Source of the DNA: Microthrixaceae bacterium
Lineage (GTDB): Bacteria; Actinomycetota; Acidimicrobiia; Acidimicrobiales; Microtrichaceae
Reading direction: 5' to 3'
DNA length: 64,000 nucleotides
Assembly (NCBI GenBank): GCA_023957975.1
Contig: JAMLGM010000002.1
Coordinates: 62,001-126,000 of the forward strand
The stretch's first letter is position 1. Every line of letters starts with the position of its first letter. Of the stretch, positions 42,868 through 52,070 are shown in pieces. A program made the translations under genes and the position numbers. The notes below the pieces were generated by a model. That model did no database searches. It was not told the origin of the DNA and worked only from the letters and a program-made list of their open reading frames with translations.

Positions 42868-44043
42868 CTAGGACCGCTCGGCGGCGTTGAAGGTCCACCC
42901 GTTGTGGCTGTGGTCCGCGTCGAGGTCGACGGCGACGCAGTCGCCCGCCACCTGCCAGGTCGCACGGGCGATCGGGGTGGGGTTGAAGCGGTACCACTCG
43001 GGAAAGGCCGCCTTGAGCGCCTCGGTCGCCTCCTGAGCGTGGTAGTGGGGAACCCGATGATCGATGTGATGCAGCACATGGGTCGTGCCGATGTGATGGT
43101 GCAGGCGGTCGATCACCGCGGGGTAAGGGCGATCGATCGTCTGGAAGGCCCCGAGCATCCACGACCAGTCGTCGCCGCCGAAGTGCGGAACGTCGCTGTC
43201 GGTGTGCTGCAGCCAGGTGTAGAGCACGAGCCAGGCGTTCGTCACCAGATACGGGCCGACATAGAGGGCCGCGACCAGGCCCCATCCGAATGTCGCCCCT
43301 GCGGTGATGAGGAGCGCGATCGCGGCCAGGACCCCGAGACTCGACATCCAGACCCTGGCGACCCAGCGGTCGGGGAACAGCTCGCTGCGAAACGGAGCGG
43401 CCGGCCAGAAGTGGTTGGCCCGTCGCCGTGCCGGCCCCGCCGTGGCCCCGGCGAGTAGGTACAGCGGCCATCCGAACAACAGGGTGGAAACGAGGATCAC
43501 CAGGGTGTAGCCGCGTCGACCCAGCCGGGCCCGCAACCGCATCGCGGTACGCCCGTTGGCGTGGGTGATCCGCTTCGGGACATGGGTTTCGCCCTCGTCG
43601 AGGTGGTTGGTCTTCGCATGGTGGACGGCGTGGCTGCGCTGCCAGGAGAAATACGGCACCAGCAAGGCCGAGTGCAGCACGAATCCGACCGTGTTCTGCA
43701 CCCAATCGTGGCGCGAGAACGCACCGTGCCCGCATTCGTGGGCGATGACCCAGAGCCCCGTGGCCGCCGTGCCGGTGGCCACCGAGTACAACACCCACAC
43801 CGGAGCCCACGCCCAGCTCAACGGGAGCAGGGCGGCGGCGCCGGCAACCAGAGCGGCGACGATGGCGAGTGAGAACCCGAGCCACGCGAACGAGCGGGTG
43901 GTCGAGCGTTCGAAACAGTGATCCGGGATGGCGGCGCGGACCTCGCCCCGGGTCGGGAGTCGGTCGGGCAGGGTCCGCTCAGGGCGGGTCGAGGATTCCG
44001 GCGGACGGGAATCCTCGAGGAGGAGCGAGGTCGTCGATGGCAC
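42868..44043 (-). CDS. Fatty acid desaturase, FAD2/omega-6-like
   Basis: A 391-residue membrane di-iron desaturase. The three His boxes are complete: HECGH (residues 102-106), HAVHH in the middle and HVLHHIDHRVPHYHA near the C-terminus. The last pattern, ending PHYHAQEAT, is like delta-12/omega-6 desaturases of the plant FAD2 and cyanobacterial DesA group, and about four to six spans are present. It would insert a double bond into membrane lipid acyl chains. GTG 44043 is chosen because family homology begins soon after and TAGCCT is 8 bases upstream; the longer frame runs into a repeat element. It is convergent with the GH57 gene with a 21-base gap. Confidence 0.85.
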   Translation of the reverse strand: MPSTTSLLLEDSRPPESSTRPERTLPDRLPTRGEVRAAIPDHCFERSTTRSFAWLGFSLAIVAALVAGAAALLPLSWAWAPVWVLYSVATGTAATGLWVIAHECGHGAFSRHDWVQNTVGFVLHSALLVPYFSWQRSHAVHHAKTNHLDEGETHVPKRITHANGRTAMRLRARLGRRGYTLVILVSTLLFGWPLYLLAGATAGPARRRANHFWPAAPFRSELFPDRWVARVWMSSLGVLAAIALLITAGATFGWGLVAALYVGPYLVTNAWLVLYTWLQHTDSDVPHFGGDDWSWMLGAFQTIDRPYPAVIDRLHHHIGTTHVLHHIDHRVPHYHAQEATEALKAAFPEWYRFNPTPIARATWQVAGDCVAVDLDADHSHNGWTFNAAERS

Positions 44044-44051
44044 GGGCGACA

Positions 44052-44057
44052 AGGCTA
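44052..44057 (-). promoter_or_regulatory. -10 box of the desaturase gene, overlapping the element end
   Basis: On the minus strand TAGCCT lies 8 bases upstream of GTG 44043. Its TAG comes from the CTAG end of the MITE-like element, so the element may supply part of the promoter. Confidence 0.4.
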
Positions 44058-44221
44058 GTGCCGTGTCTGCGAACGTTTGCACGTTGCGACGGCCAGATGA
44101 CTCCGCTCGCTGCGTTTCGGACTCCTTGAATTGGGGCAAGACCAGTCCTGCGTCGCCGCGCCTTGCGAGCACGGCCCCTGGCTCGCCGCACCATCGCAAA
44201 CGTTTCTTGCCACGGCACTAG
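44055..44221. mobile_element. MITE-like 167-bp element
   Basis: The element has perfect 11-base terminal inverted repeats, CTAGTGCCGTG and CACGGCACTAG; the similarity extends to about 26 bases (21 match), including a shared AACGTTTGC. A TA (or CTAG) is present at both ends, as expected of a TA target duplication. It has no transposase and lies between glgP and the desaturase gene. I found no second copy in this window, so mobility is inferred. Confidence 0.6.
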
Positions 44222-44273
44222 ATGCCTCAGCACCGGGCGACAGATTCCGACATGTTCGTGACGGTGTTTCGTC

Positions 44274-46763
44274 TCAGGAAGCGGTGCGGATGAGTGCCAA
44301 CTCCGACCACCGATCCAGGAGCGGATGGCGAGGTACGACCCGAACGGCGAACCCCATAGAGCCGGGGCTGTCGAGCACGACATGCGCGCTGTATCGGCGG
44401 CGGGCGCCGTCGTCGGGGTCGATGCCGCGGTCGGTGAGCGTCAGCCATTCGTCGCTGGCGATGTCGCCGTCGGGGGCGACATCGCCCACGAGCACGGAGA
44501 CTTCGACATCGTCGGGGCTGAGCGACCCGAGATACAGCGAGGCGTGCACCTCGATCTCCTCGTCGACGTGCGCCGCGACCGGAGGTTCCGCCGGGGCGAG
44601 GTGGACCTCGTGCCAGGCGGCGGCGACGCGCGTTTTCCATGCGGCGAGTGCTCTGGCGCCCGACGCGTCGTCGGCGGTGAGCCGTGTGGATCGTTCGGCC
44701 GCGGGGACGTAGTGGCGCAGCGTGTAATCGCGAACCATGCGTCCCGCCTGGAACTGCGGGGCGAGCGCGGCGATGCAGGAGGCCATCATGGAGGTCCAAC
44801 CAAGCGGCACTCCGGCGGGGTCGCGGTCGTAGAACAACGGGACGACCTGACGTTCGATGATCTCGTAGAGCCACGTCGACTCGATGCGGTCGCGTTCGAC
44901 GGGGTCGAGGTGGGCGTGGTCGGTGGTGGGAATCGCCCAGCCGACCTCTGGGGTGTAGGCCTCGTCCCACCAGCCGTCGCGCACCGACAGGTTCAACACG
45001 CCGTTGAGCGCCGCCTTCATGCCGGAGGTGCCACACGCCTCCATCGGACGCAGCGGAGTGTTCAGCCACACGTCGACGCCCCGGGTCATCATCCGGCCGG
45101 CATCGAGGTCGTAGTCTTCGAGGAACACGACCTTGGAGCGCAGCACGGGGTCTTCGGCGATTCGGGCGACGGCCTGAAGGAAGTCCTTGCCCGGCTCGTC
45201 GGCGGGGTGGGCCTTGCCGGCGAAGACGAGTTGAAGCGGGCGTTGGGGGTCGGTGAGGAGGTGGCGGAGTCGGTCGGGCTCGCTCAACAGCATCGTCGCC
45301 CGTTTGTAGGTGGCGAAGCGGCGGGCGAAGCCGATCGTGAGGGTGTCGGGGTCGAGGAGGGTGTCGATCCAGGCCCCGTCGCCGTTGCTCGAGGCCACCC
45401 CGTGCGCCTCGGCAGCGTTGAGTGCCAACTGGCGCCCGACCGAGCGCCGGGCGCGTTCTCGCACGAAGTCGACCAGGCGTGATCTGCCGGCAGATCGGGC
45501 CGCCCACAGTTCGGCGGGGGCGACGCGCGACAGTGCCGAGAAACGCTCGTGATCGCAGGTCTGCCAGTCGTCGCCGACGGTGCGGGCCACGATGTCGGCG
45601 ATGTCGTCGGCCATGAACGTCGGGGCGTGCACGCCGTTGGTGACCGCTCCGATCGGCACGTCGTCGATTTCGATCCCCGGCCACAGCGGCGAGAACATGC
45701 GGCGGCTGACGTCGCCGTGCAGCAGTGACACGCCGTTGGCGTCGCCGCACAGCCGCAGCGACATGTGGGCGAGGTTGAACACCTCGGGGTCGCCGCCGGG
45801 TTCGGAGCCCAGGTCGAGCAGGGTTTCTATCGGAACCCCGGTGGCCTCGCTCCACCAGGCGAAGTAACGCCGGACCAGTTCGTGGGCGAAGCGGTCGATT
45901 CCCGCGGGCACCGGGGTATGGGTGGTGAACAGCATGGAGGGCCGAACCGACTCGACCGCTTCGGCGAAGGTCATCGACGATTCCTGCATGGCCACGCGGA
46001 TACGTTCGAGGGTGAGGAACCCGGCGTGACCCTCGTTGAGGTGGAAGACCTGCGGGTCGAAGCCCAGCGCGCGCAACATGCGGTGGCCGCCGACGCCGAG
46101 CAGCAGTTCCTGGCGGATGCGCTCCTCGGAACCGCCGCCGTACAGTCGGTCGTTGACGAGCTGGTCGGGACCCTGTTCGCCCGGGATGTGGGTGTCGAGC
46201 AGGTACAACTCGTTCGGGCCGACGACGGCCTTCCACACCGACGCCGTGACCTCGGTGTCGCCGAGCGGCACGCTCACGCTGACCCCGTCGACTGGCGACA
46301 GCGCGACCTCGCTCGGGTGCTGCCATGGGAACCGTTCCTGTTGGCGGCCGGTGGGGTCGATGACCTGACGGAAATAGCCGGATCGGTAGAACAGCCCGAC
46401 TCCGATGATCGGAACGCCGAGATCTGCGGCCGCTTTCAGATGGTCGCCGGCGAGCACGCCGAGGCCGCCCGAGTACTGGGGGACCGATGCGGCGAGGCCG
46501 AACTCGGGGGAGAAGTAGGCGACCTGTGGCAGCGGCGCGCCGAGTGCGTCGGCCGCGCTGTGTGCCCAGGTGGGTTCGTCGAGCTCCGCGGTGAGGGTTG
46601 CCAGGAGGGCATCCGCGCGGGCGACGAAGACGGGATCGGCGGCGAGTTCGCCAAGGCGGGTACCGCTGCAGGTGTTGAGGATGCCGAGTGGGTCGAGCCC
46701 CAGGACCTCGCTGCGTTGTGGCGACACCTCGGCGAACAGGGCGCGCACCCGCTGGTCGAACAA
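44274..46763 (-). CDS. glgP: Alpha-glucan (glycogen) phosphorylase, GT35
   Basis: An 829-residue frame from TTG 46763. GlgP releases glucose-1-phosphate from alpha-glucan with a PLP cofactor. The actinobacterial-type signature AYFSPEFGLAASVPQYSGGLGVLAGDHLK is at about residue 85 (region only), and the PLP Lys583 is in EACGTSGMKAALNG. Homology begins well before TTG 46763: the upstream in-frame codons read IKANHTFTVVPRVPDALASLAK and IAHNLGW, typical of the family's N-terminus, yet contain no ATG, GTG or TTG. An ATC at 46850 with TATCGT 7 bases upstream is the likeliest real start. The listed end is therefore conservative. No Shine-Dalgarno is seen. Confidence 0.9.
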   Translation of the reverse strand: MFDQRVRALFAEVSPQRSEVLGLDPLGILNTCSGTRLGELAADPVFVARADALLATLTAELDEPTWAHSAADALGAPLPQVAYFSPEFGLAASVPQYSGGLGVLAGDHLKAAADLGVPIIGVGLFYRSGYFRQVIDPTGRQQERFPWQHPSEVALSPVDGVSVSVPLGDTEVTASVWKAVVGPNELYLLDTHIPGEQGPDQLVNDRLYGGGSEERIRQELLLGVGGHRMLRALGFDPQVFHLNEGHAGFLTLERIRVAMQESSMTFAEAVESVRPSMLFTTHTPVPAGIDRFAHELVRRYFAWWSEATGVPIETLLDLGSEPGGDPEVFNLAHMSLRLCGDANGVSLLHGDVSRRMFSPLWPGIEIDDVPIGAVTNGVHAPTFMADDIADIVARTVGDDWQTCDHERFSALSRVAPAELWAARSAGRSRLVDFVRERARRSVGRQLALNAAEAHGVASSNGDGAWIDTLLDPDTLTIGFARRFATYKRATMLLSEPDRLRHLLTDPQRPLQLVFAGKAHPADEPGKDFLQAVARIAEDPVLRSKVVFLEDYDLDAGRMMTRGVDVWLNTPLRPMEACGTSGMKAALNGVLNLSVRDGWWDEAYTPEVGWAIPTTDHAHLDPVERDRIESTWLYEIIERQVVPLFYDRDPAGVPLGWTSMMASCIAALAPQFQAGRMVRDYTLRHYVPAAERSTRLTADDASGARALAAWKTRVAAAWHEVHLAPAEPPVAAHVDEEIEVHASLYLGSLSPDDVEVSVLVGDVAPDGDIASDEWLTLTDRGIDPDDGARRRYSAHVVLDSPGSMGFAVRVVPRHPLLDRWSELALIRTAS

Positions 46764-46857
46764 CCAGCCGAGGTTGTGCGCGATCTTCGCTAGGGATGCC
46801 AGTGCATCGGGGACTCGGGGGACAACGGTGAAAGTGTGGTTCGCTTTGATGGATTCG

Positions 46858-46863
46858 ACGATA
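46858..46863 (-). promoter_or_regulatory. Candidate -10 box for glgP
   Basis: On the minus strand TATCGT is 7 bases upstream of the ATC at 46850. The spacing matches the leaderless pattern of other genes here, but the first codon would be non-standard. Confidence 0.4.
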
Positions 46864-46982
46864 TCGGGCCGGACCGCGATTGCGGTCGAACGGCAGGTAA
46901 CGATTCGGTCACATGTTCGTACGACCGCTCTCGTGCGCCCGCTCGGTCATCATCAAATCTGACCGGGTTAGTCGGGATTCGC

Positions 46983-46988
46983 TACGAT
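46983..46988 (+). promoter_or_regulatory. -10 box for leaderless cysD
   Basis: TACGAT lies 6 bases before ATG 46995, and CTGACC about 18 bases further upstream could be a -35. Confidence 0.55.
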
Positions 46989-46994
46989 CTCGCC

Positions 46995-47900
46995 ATGGCC
47001 TACGCGCTTTCCCATCTTGACGCGCTGGAAGCCGAGTCGATCCACATCATGCGTGAGGTTGCGGCGGAGTTCGAACGCCCGGTGCTGTTGTTCAGCGGCG
47101 GCAAGGACTCCATCGTGATGTTGCGCCTGGCGGAAAAGGCCTTCTGGCCGGCTCGGATCCCGTTTCCCGTGCTGCACATCGATACCGGACACAACTTCTC
47201 CGAGGTCATCGACTTCCGCGACAAGCGGGTCGCCGAGCTCGGCGCCCGCCTCGTGGTCGGCTCGGTGCAAGACGACCTCGACCAGGGTCGTACCTCGGAG
47301 GTCACCGGAGCGCGGGCGAGCCGCAACCAGAGCCAGACGGCGACGCTGCTGCGCATGCTCGAGGAGCACCGGTTCGATGCGGCCTTCGGTGGAGCGCGGC
47401 GCGACGAGGAAAAGGCCCGGGCCAAAGAACGCGTCTACAGCTTTCGGGACGACTTCGGACAGTGGGACCCCAAGAACCAACGCCCCGAGTTGTGGAGCCT
47501 CTACAACGGCAGACATCACCAGGGCGAACACATTCGGGTCTTTCCGCTGAGCAACTGGACCGAGCTCGACATCTGGCAATACATCGGGCGCGAAGGCATC
47601 GAAATCCCCTCCATCTACTTCGCCCACGAACGCGAGGTCTACCTGCGCGACGGCATGTGGCTGGCGACCAATCCGTGGACCTCGCTGCTCGACGGCGAGG
47701 TGGCCGAGGTCCGCACCGTTCGCTATCGCACGGTGGGCGATGCCACCTACACCGGGGCGGTCGACTCGACCGCGGCGACCGTGGACGAGATCATCGACGA
47801 GGTCGCCGCGACGCGCCTCACCGAACGCGGCGCGACCCGCGGCGACGACCGCGCCTCGGAGGCCGCGATGGAAGACCGAAAGCGCGAGGGATACTTCTGA
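46995..47900 (+). CDS. cysD: Sulfate adenylyltransferase subunit 2
   Basis: A 301-residue PP-loop ATPase that adenylates sulfate to APS together with the GTPase CysN. The PP-loop SGGKDS is in VLLFSGGKDSIVMLRLAEKA at about residues 29-48. HIDTGHNFSEVIDFRD, GARRDEEKARAKER and FPLSNWTELDIWQYI are characteristic. The C-terminal segment EDRKREGYF is the usual CysD end. ATG 46995 has TACGAT 6 bases upstream (leaderless). The stop overlaps cysN by one base (TGATG). With cysN and cysC it forms a three-gene operon for sulfate activation. Confidence 0.95.
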   Translation: MAYALSHLDALEAESIHIMREVAAEFERPVLLFSGGKDSIVMLRLAEKAFWPARIPFPVLHIDTGHNFSEVIDFRDKRVAELGARLVVGSVQDDLDQGRTSEVTGARASRNQSQTATLLRMLEEHRFDAAFGGARRDEEKARAKERVYSFRDDFGQWDPKNQRPELWSLYNGRHHQGEHIRVFPLSNWTELDIWQYIGREGIEIPSIYFAHEREVYLRDGMWLATNPWTSLLDGEVAEVRTVRYRTVGDATYTGAVDSTAATVDEIIDEVAATRLTERGATRGDDRASEAAMEDRKREGYF

Positions 47901-49258
47901 TGAGCGACATCGACAGCGCGGACATCGACAGCGCGAACATCGCCAGCGCGAACATCGACAGCGCGAAAACCGAGATGCTTGAGCGACCCCTCGGCGACAT
48001 GGAGATGTTGCGTCTCGCCACCGCCGGTAGCGTCGACGACGGCAAGTCCACCTTGATCGGCCGGCTTTTGTACGACTCGAAGTCGATCTTCGCCGATCAA
48101 CTCGAGGCGGTGGAACAGACCAGCGAGCGGATGGGGGCCGACTACACGAACCTGGCCCTGCTCACCGATGGGCTGCGCGCCGAGCGCGAGCAGGGCATCA
48201 CCATCGACGTCGCGTACCGGTACTTCGCCACCAGGAAACGCAAGTTCATCATCGCGGACACCCCGGGCCACATTCAGTACACCCGCAACATGGTGACCGG
48301 GGCCTCGACCGCCGATGTGGCCATCGTCTTGATCGATGCCCGAAAGGGCGTGCTCGAACAGTCGCGGCGCCACGCCTTCCTCGCCTCGCTGTTGCGGATC
48401 CCGCACCTCGTGTTGGCGGTCAACAAGATGGATCTCGTCGACTACTCCGAGGAGCGGTTCAACGAGATCAAAGACGAGTTCCGCGATTTCGCCGCCAAGT
48501 TGGACATCACCGATCTCACGTTCATTCCGGTGTCGGCCCTGCACGGCGACAACATCGTGAATCGCTCCGAGAACATGGCGTGGTACGGCGGGTCTTCGCT
48601 GTTGCATCACCTCGAGGAGGTCCACATCGCGTCGGACCGCAACCTCATCGATGCCCGCTTTCCTGTCCAGTACGTCATCCGCCCGCAAAGCGACGAGTTC
48701 CACGACTATCGGGGCTACGCCGGCACGGTGGCCGGTGGCGTGTTCAAGCCCGGCGACGATGTCGTGGTGCTTCCGAGTGGGTTCACCTCGGCCATCGCGT
48801 CTATCGAGACCTTCGACGGGCCGCTCGAGGAGGCCTTTGCGCCGATGTCGGTGACGATTCGACTCACAGACGAGATCGACATCAGCCGAGGCGACATGAT
48901 CGCCCGGCCCAACAACCAGCCTCATTCGGGCCAGGACATCGAGGCGATGGTGTGTTGGATGAGCGAAGCTGCGGCACTGAGCCCCGGCACCAAACTCGGC
49001 ATCAAACACACGACCCGTTCGGCCCGGGCACTCGTCAAACAGCTCAACTACCGCCTCGACGTCAACACATTGCACCGCGACGAGTCGGCAACCTCGTTGG
49101 CGCTCAACGAGATCGGCCGGGTGGTCCTGCGCACGACGGCACCGCTGTTCTTCGACGAGTATCGACGGAACCGCACGACGGGCTCGTTCATCCTCATCGA
49201 TGAGGGAACCAACAACACCGTGGGCGCCGGCATGATCCTCGGACCGCTCGGGTCATGA
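47900..49258 (+). CDS. cysN: Sulfate adenylyltransferase subunit 1 (GTPase)
   Basis: A 452-residue EF-Tu-like GTPase that drives CysD. GTPase motifs are GSVDDGKST (G1), the switch region QGITIDVAYRYF, DTPGHIQYTRNM (G3) and NKMDLVDYS (G4), followed by two beta-barrel domains. It lacks the extra C-terminal APS-kinase domain of NodQ-type fusions; that activity is the separate CysC next door. Before the fold is a tail of SADIDSAN-like repeats coded by four 15-bp units (47906-47965), absent from typical CysN and probably disordered. The start ATG 47900 overlaps the cysD stop by one base; the end overlaps cysC as ATGA. Confidence 0.94.
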   Translation: MSDIDSADIDSANIASANIDSAKTEMLERPLGDMEMLRLATAGSVDDGKSTLIGRLLYDSKSIFADQLEAVEQTSERMGADYTNLALLTDGLRAEREQGITIDVAYRYFATRKRKFIIADTPGHIQYTRNMVTGASTADVAIVLIDARKGVLEQSRRHAFLASLLRIPHLVLAVNKMDLVDYSEERFNEIKDEFRDFAAKLDITDLTFIPVSALHGDNIVNRSENMAWYGGSSLLHHLEEVHIASDRNLIDARFPVQYVIRPQSDEFHDYRGYAGTVAGGVFKPGDDVVVLPSGFTSAIASIETFDGPLEEAFAPMSVTIRLTDEIDISRGDMIARPNNQPHSGQDIEAMVCWMSEAAALSPGTKLGIKHTTRSARALVKQLNYRLDVNTLHRDESATSLALNEIGRVVLRTTAPLFFDEYRRNRTTGSFILIDEGTNNTVGAGMILGPLGS

Positions 49259-49878
49259 ACGCTGGCGAGTCCGGCGGCGGCGAGCCCGCCGGCGTGAGCG
49301 ACAACGTCGTGTGGCATGCCTCGGCGATTTCCCGTGAGCAACGGTTCGCGTCGCTCGGTGCCTCCGGTGCGGTGGTGTGGCTCACCGGCCTGTCGGGATC
49401 GGGCAAGTCGACGGTGGCGGTCGAAGTCGAGCGGCGACTGGTGTTGGCGGGTCGGCCAGCGGTCGTGCTCGACGGCGACAACCTTCGTCACGGCCTCAAC
49501 GGCGACCTGGGGTTCTCTGAACAGGACCGCCGCGAGAACATCCGGCGCGTCGGCGAGGTCGCGGCGCTGTTCGCCGAGGCGGGCGTGGTGGCGCTCGTTC
49601 CGGTGATCTCGCCGTTTCGTTCCTCGCGAGCCGCGGTGCGCGACCGGGTGAGCGGGTTGGGACTGCGCTTTGTCGAGGTCTTCGTCGACACGCCGATCGC
49701 CCTGTGTGAGCAGCGCGACCCCAAGGGCCTGTATGCAAAGGCGCGGGCGGGGGAGATCGCCGAGTTCACCGGCGTGAGTTCGCCCTATGAGCCACCCACC
49801 GATCCCGATCTGGTCGTGACGCCGGCCGACGGCAATCCGGCCGCTCAGGCGGCGCTCGTCGTGCAGCGCTTGGGGTAG
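49255..49878 (+). CDS. cysC: Adenylylsulfate kinase
   Basis: A 207-residue APS kinase that phosphorylates APS to PAPS using ATP. The P-loop is GLSGSGKST (within WLTGLSGSGKSTVAVEVER), DGDNLRHGLNGDLGFSEQDR binds the substrate, and RRVGEVAALFAEAGVVALVP and KGLYAKARAGEIAEFTG are typical. An N-terminal Gly/Ser-rich leader of about 20 residues precedes VVWHASAISREQR. ATG 49255 overlaps the cysN stop as ATGA, so the three subunits are coupled. Whether PAPS is used for assimilation or for sulfation of surface compounds cannot be told; no PAPS reductase or sulfotransferase is in the window. CysQ at 34276 would remove PAP. Confidence 0.94.
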   Translation: MNAGESGGGEPAGVSDNVVWHASAISREQRFASLGASGAVVWLTGLSGSGKSTVAVEVERRLVLAGRPAVVLDGDNLRHGLNGDLGFSEQDRRENIRRVGEVAALFAEAGVVALVPVISPFRSSRAAVRDRVSGLGLRFVEVFVDTPIALCEQRDPKGLYAKARAGEIAEFTGVSSPYEPPTDPDLVVTPADGNPAAQAALVVQRLG

Positions 49879-49883
49879 ACGCC

Positions 49884-50258
49884 TCAGGCGGTCTTCTTCG
49901 ACATCTCGGCGATCGCCTTGGCGCGCTCGGCGGCAGCCGCGTTGGCGGCGGCGCGGCGATGATCGGTACCGGCCTCGGCCGGTCCGTAGGGTTCGCAGGC
50001 GGCGCTGTAGCAGTCGAGGTGGAAGTGCTCGACTCGAACCCAACGGCTCTTCACATAGACGTTGCAGATGACCTGCTTGTTGCGGACCTTCGCCTGGAAC
50101 TTCACACGATCGCCGCAGTGCATGCAGTCGACGCTGCTGCCGGCCTCGACGTCGCGGATCACCGCACGGCTCTTGTTCGGCCCCTTCACCTTCTTGCGGG
50201 CAGTCGGCGTGGGGGCTGCGACGGTGAGCGGGTTGGTGCGCATGGTCTCAGAACTCAT
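49884..50258 (-). CDS. Small zinc-ribbon-like protein
   Basis: A 124-residue basic protein. Cys45-x2-Cys48 (DCMHCGDRVKFQ), Cys65 and the late HLDCY Cys83 with a nearby His form a zinc-ribbon-like pattern. The flanks are low complexity: a Thr/Pro/Ala N-terminus with KKVKGPNKSRAVIRD and an Ala-rich C-terminus (AANAAAAERAKAIAEMSKKTA). No signal peptide is visible, so it is probably a cytoplasmic nucleic-acid or protein-binding factor; I do not recognise the family. ATG 50258 was chosen; ATG 50243 in the same frame is also possible and neither has a Shine-Dalgarno. It is convergent with cysC. Confidence 0.65.
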   Translation of the reverse strand: MSSETMRTNPLTVAAPTPTARKKVKGPNKSRAVIRDVEAGSSVDCMHCGDRVKFQAKVRNKQVICNVYVKSRWVRVEHFHLDCYSAACEPYGPAEAGTDHRRAAANAAAAERAKAIAEMSKKTA

Positions 50259-50303
50259 GCACAGGTGATCGGATCGCGAACGCCCCGACCTGAACATTTC
50301 GTC

Positions 50304-50345
50304 AGATCGGGGCGGAGTGGTCGGGGCGGAGTGGTCGGGGCGGCG
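50304..50345. repeat. Three 14-bp repeats
   Basis: Three copies ending tcggggcgg(a/c)g, period 14 bases, lie between the zinc-ribbon start and the EttA stop. A further ggcgccag duplication follows. No gene is apparent in 50259-50388. Confidence 0.8.
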
Positions 50346-50388
50346 CCAGACTGGTCGCGGCGGCGCCAGCCGGCTCGAACGCTCCCGA

Positions 50389-52062
50389 TCAGCGCGCCAT
50401 CGGCTTGTACTTCACCCGATGCGGACCGGAATCGTCGCCGAGTTCCTTCTTTCGGAACGTCTCGTAGTCGGTGAAATTGCCCTCGAACCACCGAAGTTGG
50501 CTGTCGCCCTCGAACGCGAGGATGTGGGTGGCGACCCGGTCGAGGAACCAGCGGTCGTGGCTGATGACCACGGCGCAACCGGGGAAGTTCAACAGGGCCT
50601 CCTCGAGGGCGCGCAGGGTGTCGACGTCGAGGTCGTTGGTCGGCTCGTCGAGCAACAACACGTTGCCGCCGGTGCGCAGGACCCGGGCGAGGTGCACCCG
50701 GTTGCGTTCACCGCCCGACAACACGCCGACCTTCTTTTGCTGGTCGGGTCCCTTGAAGTTGAACGAGGCGCAGTAGGACCGGCCGTGGACCTCACGGTTG
50801 CCCAGCTTGATCGTGTCGTGGCCGTCGGTGATCACCTCGTAGACCGACCGGTCGTCGTCGAGCACGGCGCGGCTCTGGTCGACGTAGGCCAAATCGACCG
50901 TGGGGCCGATGCGCAAGGTTCCCGAATCCGGCTCCTCGTTGCCGGTGATGATGCGAAACAGCGTGGTCTTGCCGGCGCCGTTGGCTCCGATGACCCCGAC
51001 GATGCCGGCGCGGGGCAACGAGAAGCTGAAGTCGTCGATGAGCAACTTGTCCTCATACGCCTTGGAGATGTGATCGGCCTCGATGACGAGATCGCCGAGA
51101 CGCCGCCCCGGCGGGATCATGATCTCCAGCTTCGACTCTGCTTCGCGGTCGTTCTCGGCCTCGGCGAGCAGTTCCTCATACGCCTGCAGACGGGCCTTGC
51201 CCTTGGCCTGGCGGGCTTTCGGCGACGAGCGCACCCACTCGAGTTCCTTTTCCAGGATTCTCTGGCGGGCCGACGACTTCTTCTCCTCGAGGGCCAGGCG
51301 CTTCTGCTTCTGTTCGAGCCAGCCGGAGTAGTTGCCGTGATAGGGGTAGGTGCGACCGTGGTCGACCTCGAGGATCCATTCGGCGACGTTGTCGAGGAAG
51401 TACCGGTCGTGGGTGATGGCGATGACGGTGCCGGAGTAGTCGGCGAGGAACCGTTCGAGCCATGCGACCGACTCGGCGTCGAGGTGGTTGGTGGGTTCGT
51501 CCAACAGGAGCAGGTCGGGGTGGCTCAACAACAGCCGGCACAGCGCGACGCGTCGCTTCTCGCCACCGGACAGGTTGGTGACCTCCGCGTCGCTGGGCGG
51601 GCATCGAAGCGCATCCATGGCGATCTCGACATTGCGTTCGAGGTTCCACGCATCCGCGGCGGCCATCTTGTCTTCGATCTCGGCCTGCAACGCCCCGATC
51701 TTGTCGAAATCGGCGTCCGGGTCGCCCCACATCGCCATGATCTCGTTGTATCGGGTGAGCAAATCGCGAATTGGCCCGACCCCCTCCATGACGTTGTCGT
51801 AGACGTTGAGGGCGGGGTCGAGGTGGGGTTCCTGTTCGAGGTAGCCGACGGTGAAGCCGGGGGTGAGGCGGGCCTCGCCGGTGTACTCGGTGTCGACCCC
51901 CGCCATGATCTTGAGGATCGACGACTTGCCGGCACCGTTGCCGCCGATCACGCCGATCTTGGCGCCCGGGAAGAACGACAGTGTGATGTCTTTGAGGATG
52001 TCGCGGTCCGGCGGGTAGAACCGACTGACGTTCTTCATGGTGTAGATGTACTGGGCGCTCAT
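50389..52062 (-). CDS. ettA: ABC-F translational throttle EttA
   Basis: A 557-residue ABC-F protein with two ATPase domains and no membrane part, gating the ribosome according to energy state. The first domain has [35 protein letters not shown] and [11 protein letters not shown]; the second has [32 protein letters not shown] and [12 protein letters not shown]. Length and the charged linker between domains match EttA rather than UvrA-like or antibiotic-resistance ABC-F. ATG 52062 ([18 protein letters not shown]) is chosen over the longer frame because TACGAT lies 8 bases upstream and homology starts there. A 21-bp palindrome covers the promoter's upstream side. Confidence 0.93.
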   Translation of the reverse strand: MSAQYIYTMKNVSRFYPPDRDILKDITLSFFPGAKIGVIGGNGAGKSSILKIMAGVDTEYTGEARLTPGFTVGYLEQEPHLDPALNVYDNVMEGVGPIRDLLTRYNEIMAMWGDPDADFDKIGALQAEIEDKMAAADAWNLERNVEIAMDALRCPPSDAEVTNLSGGEKRRVALCRLLLSHPDLLLLDEPTNHLDAESVAWLERFLADYSGTVIAITHDRYFLDNVAEWILEVDHGRTYPYHGNYSGWLEQKQKRLALEEKKSSARQRILEKELEWVRSSPKARQAKGKARLQAYEELLAEAENDREAESKLEIMIPPGRRLGDLVIEADHISKAYEDKLLIDDFSFSLPRAGIVGVIGANGAGKTTLFRIITGNEEPDSGTLRIGPTVDLAYVDQSRAVLDDDRSVYEVITDGHDTIKLGNREVHGRSYCASFNFKGPDQQKKVGVLSGGERNRVHLARVLRTGGNVLLLDEPTNDLDVDTLRALEEALLNFPGCAVVISHDRWFLDRVATHILAFEGDSQLRWFEGNFTDYETFRKKELGDDSGPHRVKYKPMAR

Positions 52063-52070
52063 GGGCGCCG

